Positions 1 through 7,325 of a stretch of DNA of 64,000 bases are shown here, piece after piece (positions within the stretch are counted from its first letter, which is position 1; each line of letters opens with the position of its first letter). A program made the position numbers and the translations under genes. The DNA comes from Deferribacter abyssi (GTDB lineage: Bacteria; Chrysiogenota; Deferribacteres; Deferribacterales; Deferribacteraceae). The notes beneath the pieces were generated by a model that was not told the origin of the DNA, did not search any database, and worked only from the letters and a program-made list of their open reading frames with translations. Location of the stretch: positions 68,783-132,782 of the forward strand of contig NZ_JAQNCS010000005.1 in NCBI RefSeq assembly GCF_049472655.1, read 5' to 3'.

Positions 1-62
1 CACAATATGTCAACGAGTATTTTCTTTTACGAAAAGGTAAATGTCGATATTTTTTTATTGAC

Positions 63-94
63 AATACACAATATAAATTGGCTTATTGTGTATT
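63..94. repeat. 11-bp perfect inverted repeat, operator-like
   Basis: AATACACAATA (63-73) and TATTGTGTATT (84-94) are perfect inverted arms around a 10-nt spacer. A TTGACA -35-like hexamer (58-63) abuts the left arm, and CACAATAT also occurs at 1-8. No T-tract follows on either strand, so an operator or a stable hairpin is likelier than a terminator. The rest of 1-199 holds no gene I can support; it lies downstream of the minus-strand kinase and beside whatever lies left of the window. Confidence 0.4.
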
Positions 95-199
95 TGAGCA
101 ACTATAAATGATGTTATTTTGCAAAAATTATCTTTTATTCGGTATTTTTTGTATTTCCAAGAGTAATTTTAGATTCATATCTTGCGAAAGAGTTTGGTA

Positions 200-1720
200 C
201 TATTTTATAGGCAGCTTAATAATAAAGTGAGTATATTTATTTTCTTCCGATTTTACAAATAGTTCACCTCCAAGGTGATCTACGATTCTTTTAACTATAC
301 TTAATCCGAGTCCTAATCCAGGATATTGTTTTTTTATGTCTGATATTCTGTAGAATCTTTTGAAAATATTTTCAAGTTCTTTTTCAGGAATGCCTATGCC
401 GGTATCTTTTATTGAAAGAACTAAATAGTTGTCCTTAAATTTTGTTTCTATTTCTATTAAACCGTTATCTTTATTATATTTTATAGCATTAGATATGAGA
501 TTTGATAGAAGAAATTCCATCAATGTATGATCTGAGTAAAAGGTTTTGACATCTATATTTTGAATAATTTTTATATGTTTATTTTCAATTTCGAGTTTAT
601 ATTTTGATAAAACATAATCTATAAGATTTTTTATATCAACTTCATCATCTGTAAAATCGTAAGTTGAATATTCTAATTTGTTTAAGAGGATAATTTTATC
701 AAAAAGGTCTTTTAAAATTCTGGAGTTTCTTAGGATTATTTCTAAACATCTTTCTATTTGTGTACGGTTATTACTGCTTTGGATAATGTCTGTACAGGAA
801 ATTAGTTTTGTAAGAGGGGTTCTTACTTCATGGGCTAATGAATCAATGATATCTGATTTGAATTGATTCATTTTTTTTAGATTTTCGTTAGTTTTTTTCA
901 GTTCTTCTAAAGCTATAGCATATTTGCCTACTGCATGGTTTATTTTGTTTTTTAACTCGCTTTCATGTATTCTTAGCTCTTTTATCATCATGTTGAATGC
1001 ATTAGCAAGATCTTCAAACTCATCTTTTGTTTTTAAATCAACATAGATGTTGAAGTTACGTTTTTCTATTTCTTTTGTGGCTGATTCGAGTGATTTCAAT
1101 GGGTTAAGGACACTTTTCTTTAATAATACAATAAGCATAATATTAAGAAATAAATACATTGTTATTCCTGAAATAATGAAAAGAATAAGTTGCTGCCTAA
1201 GATTATGTATTATATCTTTCAAAGGGATAAAAACGGATATTCCTCCACGTAGCTCACCTATTTTGTATCCTTGGTAATGGTGGCATTGTATACATGATTT
1301 ATTAATATAAAGAGGGGCCATATACCGATATACTTTTCCGTATTTTTCATCTAATTCAATCTTTTCAACTTCTTTTTTCCCTTCTCTAAAGAGTTTTAGA
1401 GCATATTTTTCAAATTCGTCTGGCTTGTTTTCTGGATTAACCAATTTGTCGCTAGTAATATGAAATCTAAAATTAGACATTATTAATGCATATTTTGAAA
1501 GCTCTTTTGTTGCCACTGCTGGAACAGGTTTAATTTTATCCCTATTTTCTGCAACCCATTGTCTTGTGATCAGTATCATGTTGAATAGTGTTTTAGCCTG
1601 GATTTTTGCCTGTTTCATGATTAGTTGTTTTTGATTGTTCCATAAAATTAAATAAAAAGGGGTTAAAATAAGCAATATTGCAATATTTAGTAAAATAATA
1701 ATTTTTATAGTAATTTTCAT
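200..1720 (-). CDS. Membrane sensor histidine kinase with heme c-type periplasmic domain
   Basis: A 506-residue sensor kinase. A first membrane segment (about 8-28) and a second (about 177-200) flank a periplasmic domain resembling the Tll0287-like/DUF3365 family, with a CIQCH heme c motif at 143-147. HAMP follows (about 201-255), then a coiled stretch, a HisKA box with His297 in AHEVRTPL, and HATPase N, G1 (DTGIGIP) and G2 (GLGLGLS) boxes. It is the distal gene of the nap block, 12 nt after the response regulator, so the pair is probably one two-component system. Inference: the heme reports redox state, NO or another N-oxide to control nap/hao. The ligand is not visible from sequence. Confidence 0.9.
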   Translation of the reverse strand: MKITIKIIILLNIAILLILTPFYLILWNNQKQLIMKQAKIQAKTLFNMILITRQWVAENRDKIKPVPAVATKELSKYALIMSNFRFHITSDKLVNPENKPDEFEKYALKLFREGKKEVEKIELDEKYGKVYRYMAPLYINKSCIQCHHYQGYKIGELRGGISVFIPLKDIIHNLRQQLILFIISGITMYLFLNIMLIVLLKKSVLNPLKSLESATKEIEKRNFNIYVDLKTKDEFEDLANAFNMMIKELRIHESELKNKINHAVGKYAIALEELKKTNENLKKMNQFKSDIIDSLAHEVRTPLTKLISCTDIIQSSNNRTQIERCLEIILRNSRILKDLFDKIILLNKLEYSTYDFTDDEVDIKNLIDYVLSKYKLEIENKHIKIIQNIDVKTFYSDHTLMEFLLSNLISNAIKYNKDNGLIEIETKFKDNYLVLSIKDTGIGIPEKELENIFKRFYRISDIKKQYPGLGLGLSIVKRIVDHLGGELFVKSEENKYTHFIIKLPIK

Positions 1721-1732
1721 TTTATGTTTATG

Positions 1733-2416
1733 CTAACATTCAAATTTATAACCAACACCGGGAACTGTTTTGATAAAATATGGTTTTTTTGGGTTTTTTT
1801 CTATCTTTTGTCTCAAATGTTGAATATGTACATCAAGGGTTCTAGACCAGCGATATAGGGAATCATCACCCCAAATTTCTTTTATTATTTCATCTCGTTT
1901 TATGTTTTTACCTGCATTTCTTATTAGAAAACTTAAAATCTCTAATTCTTTTTTAGTTAAATCAATATGCTTTCCATTTTTGTAGCATAACCCTTCTTCT
2001 AAATTTATTTCAAATGGAGGGAACGAAATTACTTTATCATTAATATTTGTATTTTTTGTTCTTCTCAGTACTGCTTTTATTCTTGCTAATAATTCAATTT
2101 TTTCGAACGGTTTAGTAATATAATCATCGCAACCGTATTCAAAACAAAGAACTTTATTCGATACTGTTTCTTTAGCTGTTAAAACGATTATAGGAGTATC
2201 ATATTTTTCTCTAATCTTTTTACATATATGTTCACCGTCAATATCTGGTAAACCTAAGTCTAATAAAATTAAGTCGTAGCAGTTATTCTGAAGTAAATTA
2301 AAGCCTGTAATTCCGTTTTGAGCAGTAACAACTTTGAAATCCTCTATTTCAAGAAAAAGTTTTAAGATCTCAAGGATTTCAATATCATCATCTATAATCA
2401 AAATCTTTCTCTTCAT
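1733..2416 (-). CDS. OmpR/PhoB-family response regulator
   Basis: 227 residues. The N-terminal receiver domain has an acidic pocket (Asp10/Asp11), phospho-acceptor Asp53 in LLDLGLPD, Thr80 and Lys102. The C-terminal winged helix (about 130-225) ends in the typical VPGVGYKFEC. It sits just upstream of the heme-type kinase on the same strand, 44 nt after napH, so it is probably co-transcribed with nap. This family usually binds direct repeats spaced by about one helical turn, which is what is seen between napM and the hao gene (7183-7227); that link is inference. Confidence 0.92.
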   Translation of the reverse strand: MKRKILIIDDDIEILEILKLFLEIEDFKVVTAQNGITGFNLLQNNCYDLILLDLGLPDIDGEHICKKIREKYDTPIIVLTAKETVSNKVLCFEYGCDDYITKPFEKIELLARIKAVLRRTKNTNINDKVISFPPFEINLEEGLCYKNGKHIDLTKKELEILSFLIRNAGKNIKRDEIIKEIWGDDSLYRWSRTLDVHIQHLRQKIEKNPKKPYFIKTVPGVGYKFEC

Positions 2417-2460
2417 AAGATATATTTTAGTAAATTAAAGATTACTAATCAAGATTAAAT

Positions 2461-3264
2461 CTAGAAAAATCTAAATGTTAATGTGTCTTCTTTTTTATTA
2501 TCAGGACATACGTCTACGCATTTACCGCAATTATGACAAAGGTAGTTACTCCCTTCGGTCATAGGATTGATACCCATAGGACAACTTTTAATACATCTTA
2601 AACAATTACTGCAATCTTCTTTTATTTTTTTAATATGAAGCCCTTTTTTTGTACGAAATATAGATAAAAAAGATCCAGTAGGACAGAAATATCTACACCA
2701 AAAAAAGCTTCCTAGTATAGCTTCAATGATTAACAAGAAAATAACAAAAACAATCTCGTAAGTAAAATAATGAAATTTTATTAAAACAAGAGCTTGTGAT
2801 GAGATGATACCTGGTGCGGATATTAGGTTTAATAAGGGGATTCCAGCGACACCTGTTATAAAAAGTCCGCATATAAGAAAAGTAAACCTAAAAATATTAA
2901 CTTTATTGGTTTTATTAAAACTTTTTAATGTGTTTTTTATTTTAAGTCTAGCTCTTAAAGAATATAAAAGTTCAACTAAAAAATGATAAGGGCACATCCA
3001 ACTACACCAAACTCTACCTAGAATAAGCATCAAAAGTATAGGAATTATGATAGAGATAAACATGGTAAGAACAAAAAGTTTTGAAACTAGAAAAGCTTGA
3101 AAAATAGCCAGTGGATCGGCTATAGCTATATCTCCTACATCTAAAGAATAGAAAGTTCCCTTTATAAAATTGATCCCCACAATATTTAATAGAGGGGTTA
3201 AAAACATTATAATAAAAACAATTGTTTGGGTTAATCGTCTATATTTAGTAATTTTGTATTTCAT
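2461..3264 (-). CDS. napH: NapH-like membrane ferredoxin (quinol-oxidising nap subunit)
   Basis: About 267 residues with four or five predicted membrane segments. A CxxxCP motif (CSWMCPYHF) and a partner CRYFCPTGS lie in loops. The C-terminus carries two 4Fe-4S motifs (CSNCLRCIKSCP and CHNCGKCVDVCP). NapH with NapG passes electrons from quinol towards the periplasmic nitrate reductase. The chosen ATG at 3264 overlaps the napG stop (ATGA); a GTG at 3279 is possible but less typical. It follows napG directly, as in Desulfovibrio-type nap operons. Confidence 0.85.
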   Translation of the reverse strand: MKYKITKYRRLTQTIVFIIMFLTPLLNIVGINFIKGTFYSLDVGDIAIADPLAIFQAFLVSKLFVLTMFISIIIPILLMLILGRVWCSWMCPYHFLVELLYSLRARLKIKNTLKSFNKTNKVNIFRFTFLICGLFITGVAGIPLLNLISAPGIISSQALVLIKFHYFTYEIVFVIFLLIIEAILGSFFWCRYFCPTGSFLSIFRTKKGLHIKKIKEDCSNCLRCIKSCPMGINPMTEGSNYLCHNCGKCVDVCPDNKKEDTLTFRFF

Positions 3265-4025
3265 TCTTGTTCGTCCCACTCATCAATTGTTTCCTGAACG
3301 TCGAAGTTGTATTCAAAGGTAGGTTTTTTACCGAAAGATGAGATACTTTCTTTTTTTCTTACTTCTTTTTCTGTTTTTTCTAGTAAGGTATCTTTTAGGT
3401 TTTTAGATTTTCTTTGAGCTTTAATTTTTAGTTTTCTATAGTAAAATCCGGCTAATTCTTTTTCTTCCATTCCTTTTGGGATAATATTTATAGATTTTGG
3501 AGTTGTTGGGCATTTTTCTGTACAGACGCCGCAGCCCGTACAAGAATCTGTAATGACAGGTAAAATAAATTGTTCCATAATTATTGCTGTATCTCTAAGT
3601 GGACATACATCATAGCAAATACTACATAGAAGTGCATTTTCACTTATACCTTTTATTTCATCAGCAAAATACTTGAAATTTAAACAGGATTTTTGATTTA
3701 TTATTGCAATCCCTATTTCTACTTGTTCAGGTTTTGTTATATCGTTATCTAAAGCACCAGTTGGGCAAACAGATGGACATTTCATACAGAGATAGCAGCC
3801 TTTTTCTTCAGCGAAAATATAAGGTGTACCGATTTGTAATCTCTCAAAAACGTCTGCTCTTTTAATAGAATCGTAAGGGCATACTTCAATACAACGTGCA
3901 CACCTAATACATAATTCCATAAATTTAGATTCTTCTTGTGCGCCTGGTGGGCGCATCCTGTTTTTTTTAAAAAAACCTTTAAACGGATTTCGGTTTAGGA
4001 AATTTTTTAAATCGTCAATTTTCAT
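3261..4025 (-). CDS. napG: NapG-like polyferredoxin
   Basis: 254 residues with four cysteine clusters for 4Fe-4S centres: CIRCARCIEVCP, CYLCMKCPSVCP, an incomplete-looking CSICYDVCP set preceded by a lone Cys, and CTGCGVCTEKCP. The family partners NapH in quinol-to-nitrate electron flow. Known NapG proteins usually carry a twin-arginine signal peptide. Here the N-terminus (MKIDDLKNFLNRNPFKG) has neither a twin arginine nor a hydrophobic stretch. The ATG overlaps the end of napD by 11 nt. The tail beyond about residue 190 is charged and poorly conserved. Confidence 0.82.
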   Translation of the reverse strand: MKIDDLKNFLNRNPFKGFFKKNRMRPPGAQEESKFMELCIRCARCIEVCPYDSIKRADVFERLQIGTPYIFAEEKGCYLCMKCPSVCPTGALDNDITKPEQVEIGIAIINQKSCLNFKYFADEIKGISENALLCSICYDVCPLRDTAIIMEQFILPVITDSCTGCGVCTEKCPTTPKSINIIPKGMEEKELAGFYYRKLKIKAQRKSKNLKDTLLEKTEKEVRKKESISSFGKKPTFEYNFDVQETIDEWDEQE

Positions 4026-4335
4026 GGGTAGCTTTTCTTCGTTCGCTTTTAGAAAAACCTGTGAGATCAGGTTTCTCTCCTGTTTTCAAAATTCTTTCTA
4101 CCTCTTCTTCGAAATGTAGGTAATGAGGTGAAATATCAATTATATATTCGTATTGTTTTAGTTCATTAATAAGTTTTTCTATTTGTTTATCTGTTTCGGC
4201 CTCAATTGTGACGACCAAAAGTTGATTATCTTCAGATTTTGTATATACTGTTATTTCTTTGTATTTTAATACAACTTCTTCCACTTTCTTAAACTGTTTA
4301 TCTTTAACAAAAATAATACATCCGCAATAGAGCAT
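4015..4335 (-). CDS. napD: NapD-family maturation chaperone
   Basis: 106 residues starting MLYCGCIIF, with a ferredoxin-like alpha-beta pattern. NapD binds the Tat signal peptide of NapA and holds back export until the molybdenum cofactor is inserted. The start has a clear AGGAGG ribosome site about 8 nt upstream. It is separated from napA by a strong palindromic terminator, and napG starts inside its 3' end. The call rests largely on size, fold pattern and position between napA and napG. Confidence 0.75.
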   Translation of the reverse strand: MLYCGCIIFVKDKQFKKVEEVVLKYKEITVYTKSEDNQLLVVTIEAETDKQIEKLINELKQYEYIIDISPHYLHFEEEVERILKTGEKPDLTGFSKSERRKATHEN

Positions 4336-4356
4336 TTTAATACCTCCTAATAGATG

Positions 4357-4384
4357 AAAAAGGGCTCCTATAGGAGCCCTTTTT
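4357..4384 (-). terminator. Palindromic terminator between napA and napD
   Basis: The 28-nt palindrome AAAAAGGGCTCC-TATA-GGAGCCCTTTTT begins 2 nt after the napA stop codon. The 12-bp stem and terminal T-run make an intrinsic terminator on either strand. Because napDGH lie downstream on the same strand, it probably lowers their expression relative to napMA rather than ending the operon. Confidence 0.85.
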
Positions 4385-4386
4385 GC

Positions 4387-6774
4387 TTAGTAATAATTAG
4401 AGTTGATATCAGTGATTGTTACTTTTTCATTCATTTTTGTTGAGCCGGAATATTTTCTGATTTTAACTGCAGCAATTTTAAACTCTGGTTCTTTTGATCC
4501 AGGGTCAACGGCATCGTTACATACAAAGTTAATCATTCTACTGATTTCCTGATCGAACCAAGGTACAAAGAGTATACCAGGCATTGAGTTTTTAGTTATT
4601 CTGGCTGGTAATACTGCTTTTCCTCTTCTACTGATTACCTCAACTAAGTCACCTTCGAAGATATTGTATTTTCTAGCATCATCAGGGTGTATTTCAATGT
4701 AAGCATAAGGATAGCTCCTTGCTATCTCAGGTATTCTCATTGTCATTGTACCTGTATGCCAATGAGCAATAACTCTACCTGTTGTGAGATAGAAAGGATA
4801 TTCTGCATCAGGCACCTCAGCTGGTCCTTTGTAAGGTCTTAGCCAGATATTTGCTCTTCCTTCACCTTTTTTGTCCATATAGAAGTAAATTTTGGCGTCA
4901 TCTGGTATCTTTTTACCAAAAAATCTTTTGAATTCTTCATGTTCAAACATTGGATCTATACCGCGAACATATCTTTTATAAGTACCAGGATGTCCTGGAT
5001 ATGGACATGGCCATTGAATTCCAGCTTTTTCTTTTTTAAGTCTATCGTAGGTTGCGCCCCATAGAGAATGGTCACTATCTTTTGTAACTGTGATATAATC
5101 AGTCCACGCCATTTCATTTGCTTTCATTGTATCATCCATATTCCATGGGATAAGTTTCTCAAATCCCATTCTTTTTGCGATTTGTGCTGCTATCCATATA
5201 TCAGGTTTTGCTTCCCCAGGAGGATTAACTGCTTTCTCTGTAAGCTGGCTTCTTCTTTCACTACATCCGTAAACACCACCTTTTTCATAAAGGAACGCAG
5301 CAGGAAGAACTACATCTGCAAGCTGTGTTGTTTTAGTAGGAAAAATGTCTAGTACAACTAAAAAAGCATCTTTCATACCTTTTATGTATCTATTAAGGTT
5401 TGGTAACGATTGAGCTGGGTTTGTAGTGGATGTTAGCATTGCTTTAATAGGTTTTTTGGGATCATTTTCTCCACCTAGAGAATCAAACATTTTCATTGTG
5501 TGAAACCCAGGTTTTGGATCAATGGTTCCTGGTTTGAGACCCCAAACCTTTTCAACATGAGTACGCCATTTTTTATTTTTGACAGGTTTAGTTCCAGGTA
5601 ATAGGTGACAGAGAGAACCGGTTTCTCTAACACCACCACAAGCGTTTGGTTGACCAGTAAGGGAGAATGAATCTGCTCCAGGTTTACAAATATTACCTGT
5701 AATTAAATGTAGATTGTGTATCAAATTATTTGCCCAAACACCTCTGGTTCTTTGATTAAGTCCCATTGTCCAGAGAGTCATTGTGGCACCACTTGTGGCA
5801 AACCACTTTGCAGCTTTTCTGATGTTTTCAGCAGGACATCTTGTAAGTTTTTCAACAACTTCAGGTTTAAACTGTTCAACAAACTCAACATATTTGTCGA
5901 ATGAGTAGACATTTTTACCATCTGTAATACGTGTATGAGCATCTATGAATTTTTTGTCATGCCAGTTGTTTTTAATAATTTCTCTTGCCATTGAGTGGAA
6001 TACTGCGAGATCTGTTCCAGGGTCTACTGGTAGCCAAAGGTCCGCAATTTTTGCTGTATTAGTTTTTCTTGGTTCACATACTATGATTTTTACATCAGGA
6101 TTTCTAAATTTATGTCTCATTATACGTCTAAAAATAATAGGATGACATTCACTGGTATTTGATCCAACAAGGAATATACATTTAGCACTTTCTATATCTG
6201 CATAACTACCGACAGGTTCATCAGAACCAAAGGTTGTGATATATCCACCCACTGCACTTGCCATACAGAGCCTTGGGTTTCCCTCTACCATATTGCTTCT
6301 AAAACCACCTTTCCAGAGTTTATTAAATGTGTAACTTTCTTCTGTAGTACATTGACCAGAACCATAATAAGCTACAGAATCTTTACCATATTTTCTATGG
6401 AAATATTTGAATTTTTTAGTTACATAGTCAAGAGCTTCATCCCATGATACTCTTTTGAATTTTCCATCTTTTTGCCTAATCATTGGATATTTAAGTCTGT
6501 CTGGATGGTACATACATTTGTAAGCTAAGAAACCTTTAACACAAAGGAAACCGAAGTTTGTCTTAGCTTCCGGATTTCCCTTTATTGCTACTACCTTACC
6601 GTTTTTAACACCAACATAAACTCCACAACCAGTTCCACAGAACCGGCATGTACCTTTGACCCATTTATCCACAATTTCTTTTGATTCAGCCTTTTTTGGT
6701 AATGAAATACCTATAGATGCAGCTGTAGCTGAAGCTACTGATAACTTAATAAAATCTCTTCTACTTAAAGACAT
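4387..6774 (-). CDS. napA: Periplasmic nitrate reductase catalytic subunit NapA
   Basis: 795 residues. A Tat signal (SRRDFIKLS, about 4-12, then an Ala-rich stretch) directs folded export. Next comes the N-terminal 4Fe-4S motif CRFCGTGCGVYVG with the fourth cysteine in FLCVKG, then the bis-MGD molybdopterin oxidoreductase core. RLCMASAVGGY carries the likely Mo-ligand Cys and TTGRVIAHWHTGTMTMR belongs to the C-terminal cofactor domain. It reduces nitrate to nitrite in the periplasm. The order napM-napA-napD-napG-napH matches Desulfovibrio-type operons. No napB or napC is in the window, so electrons probably come through the tetraheme NapM and/or NapGH. Confidence 0.95.
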   Translation of the reverse strand: MSLSRRDFIKLSVASATAASIGISLPKKAESKEIVDKWVKGTCRFCGTGCGVYVGVKNGKVVAIKGNPEAKTNFGFLCVKGFLAYKCMYHPDRLKYPMIRQKDGKFKRVSWDEALDYVTKKFKYFHRKYGKDSVAYYGSGQCTTEESYTFNKLWKGGFRSNMVEGNPRLCMASAVGGYITTFGSDEPVGSYADIESAKCIFLVGSNTSECHPIIFRRIMRHKFRNPDVKIIVCEPRKTNTAKIADLWLPVDPGTDLAVFHSMAREIIKNNWHDKKFIDAHTRITDGKNVYSFDKYVEFVEQFKPEVVEKLTRCPAENIRKAAKWFATSGATMTLWTMGLNQRTRGVWANNLIHNLHLITGNICKPGADSFSLTGQPNACGGVRETGSLCHLLPGTKPVKNKKWRTHVEKVWGLKPGTIDPKPGFHTMKMFDSLGGENDPKKPIKAMLTSTTNPAQSLPNLNRYIKGMKDAFLVVLDIFPTKTTQLADVVLPAAFLYEKGGVYGCSERRSQLTEKAVNPPGEAKPDIWIAAQIAKRMGFEKLIPWNMDDTMKANEMAWTDYITVTKDSDHSLWGATYDRLKKEKAGIQWPCPYPGHPGTYKRYVRGIDPMFEHEEFKRFFGKKIPDDAKIYFYMDKKGEGRANIWLRPYKGPAEVPDAEYPFYLTTGRVIAHWHTGTMTMRIPEIARSYPYAYIEIHPDDARKYNIFEGDLVEVISRRGKAVLPARITKNSMPGILFVPWFDQEISRMINFVCNDAVDPGSKEPEFKIAAVKIRKYSGSTKMNEKVTITDINSNYY

Positions 6775-6784
6775 GGTTTACCTC

Positions 6785-7138
6785 CTATTTATACTGATGA
6801 ATTTTATGAATTGTAAAACTGTGAGCTATATGACAACTTGAGCATGATTTGTCTTTAGCAATGTTATTTTCAACTTGAATAGAGTGACAGCCAATACAGG
6901 TTTCATCTGCAGGTTTAGCTTTGAAGTTTTTTTCATCGCCGTGACAGACACCACATTCAACATCGATAAGTCCGTGAGCACTCTCTTTCCACTGTTTAAC
7001 CACATCTGGAGTTACATCAGTATGGCAATTTAAACAGGTAGAATCACCCATATCTTCCGGATGAAGGTCAGAGTAAGCATTAAAAGCAAGTGAAACAGTA
7101 AAAAGTAAAAAAGTTAAAATAAATATTTTTGTTTTCAT
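6785..7138 (-). CDS. napM: Tetraheme cytochrome c, NapM-like
   Basis: 117 residues: a Sec signal peptide (about 1-20), then four CXXCH motifs (CLNCH, CGVCH, CIGCH, CSSCH). In Desulfovibrio nap operons a small multiheme NapM lies just ahead of napA and is thought to feed electrons to it; the same position is seen here. ATG 7138 follows a GGAGG ribosome site. A longer reading from TTG 7150 would place that site inside the gene and is rejected. Its promoter region contains the phased GTAAA repeats shared with the divergent hao gene. Confidence 0.85.
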   Translation of the reverse strand: MKTKIFILTFLLFTVSLAFNAYSDLHPEDMGDSTCLNCHTDVTPDVVKQWKESAHGLIDVECGVCHGDEKNFKAKPADETCIGCHSIQVENNIAKDKSCSSCHIAHSFTIHKIHQYK

Positions 7139-7182
7139 GGGCACCTCCAAATTAATGTTTTATAAATTATGTTCTAAATGAA

Positions 7183-7227
7183 GTAAAAAAGGGTAAAAAG
7201 TGGTAAAGGTGTTGTAAAAAATGTAAA
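7183..7227. promoter_or_regulatory. Five helically phased GTAAA repeats between nap and hao
   Basis: GTAAA starts at 7183, 7193, 7203, 7214 and 7223, spacings of 10, 10, 11 and 9 bp. On the minus strand they read TTTAC and end about 12 nt upstream of a CATAAT-like -10 for napM (7171-7166). Direct repeats at one-turn spacing are typical of OmpR/PhoB-type regulators, and one is encoded at the end of this nap block. A TATAAT-like -10 for hao lies just upstream of its ribosome site (about 7300-7308). Binding is inference. Confidence 0.5.
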
Positions 7228-7325
7228 GAATTATGTTTAAATATTTTACAATTAAATGAGAACTTTAACATTTTTTTTATAAAGCCAGTTGTATATTCTT
7301 TATATAATATTTTCAGGAGGTGTGT

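Noticed and set aside
7320..7325. GTG start two codons upstream for the HAO-like gene
   Set aside because: It overlaps the AGGAGG ribosome site; ATG 7326 has normal spacing.
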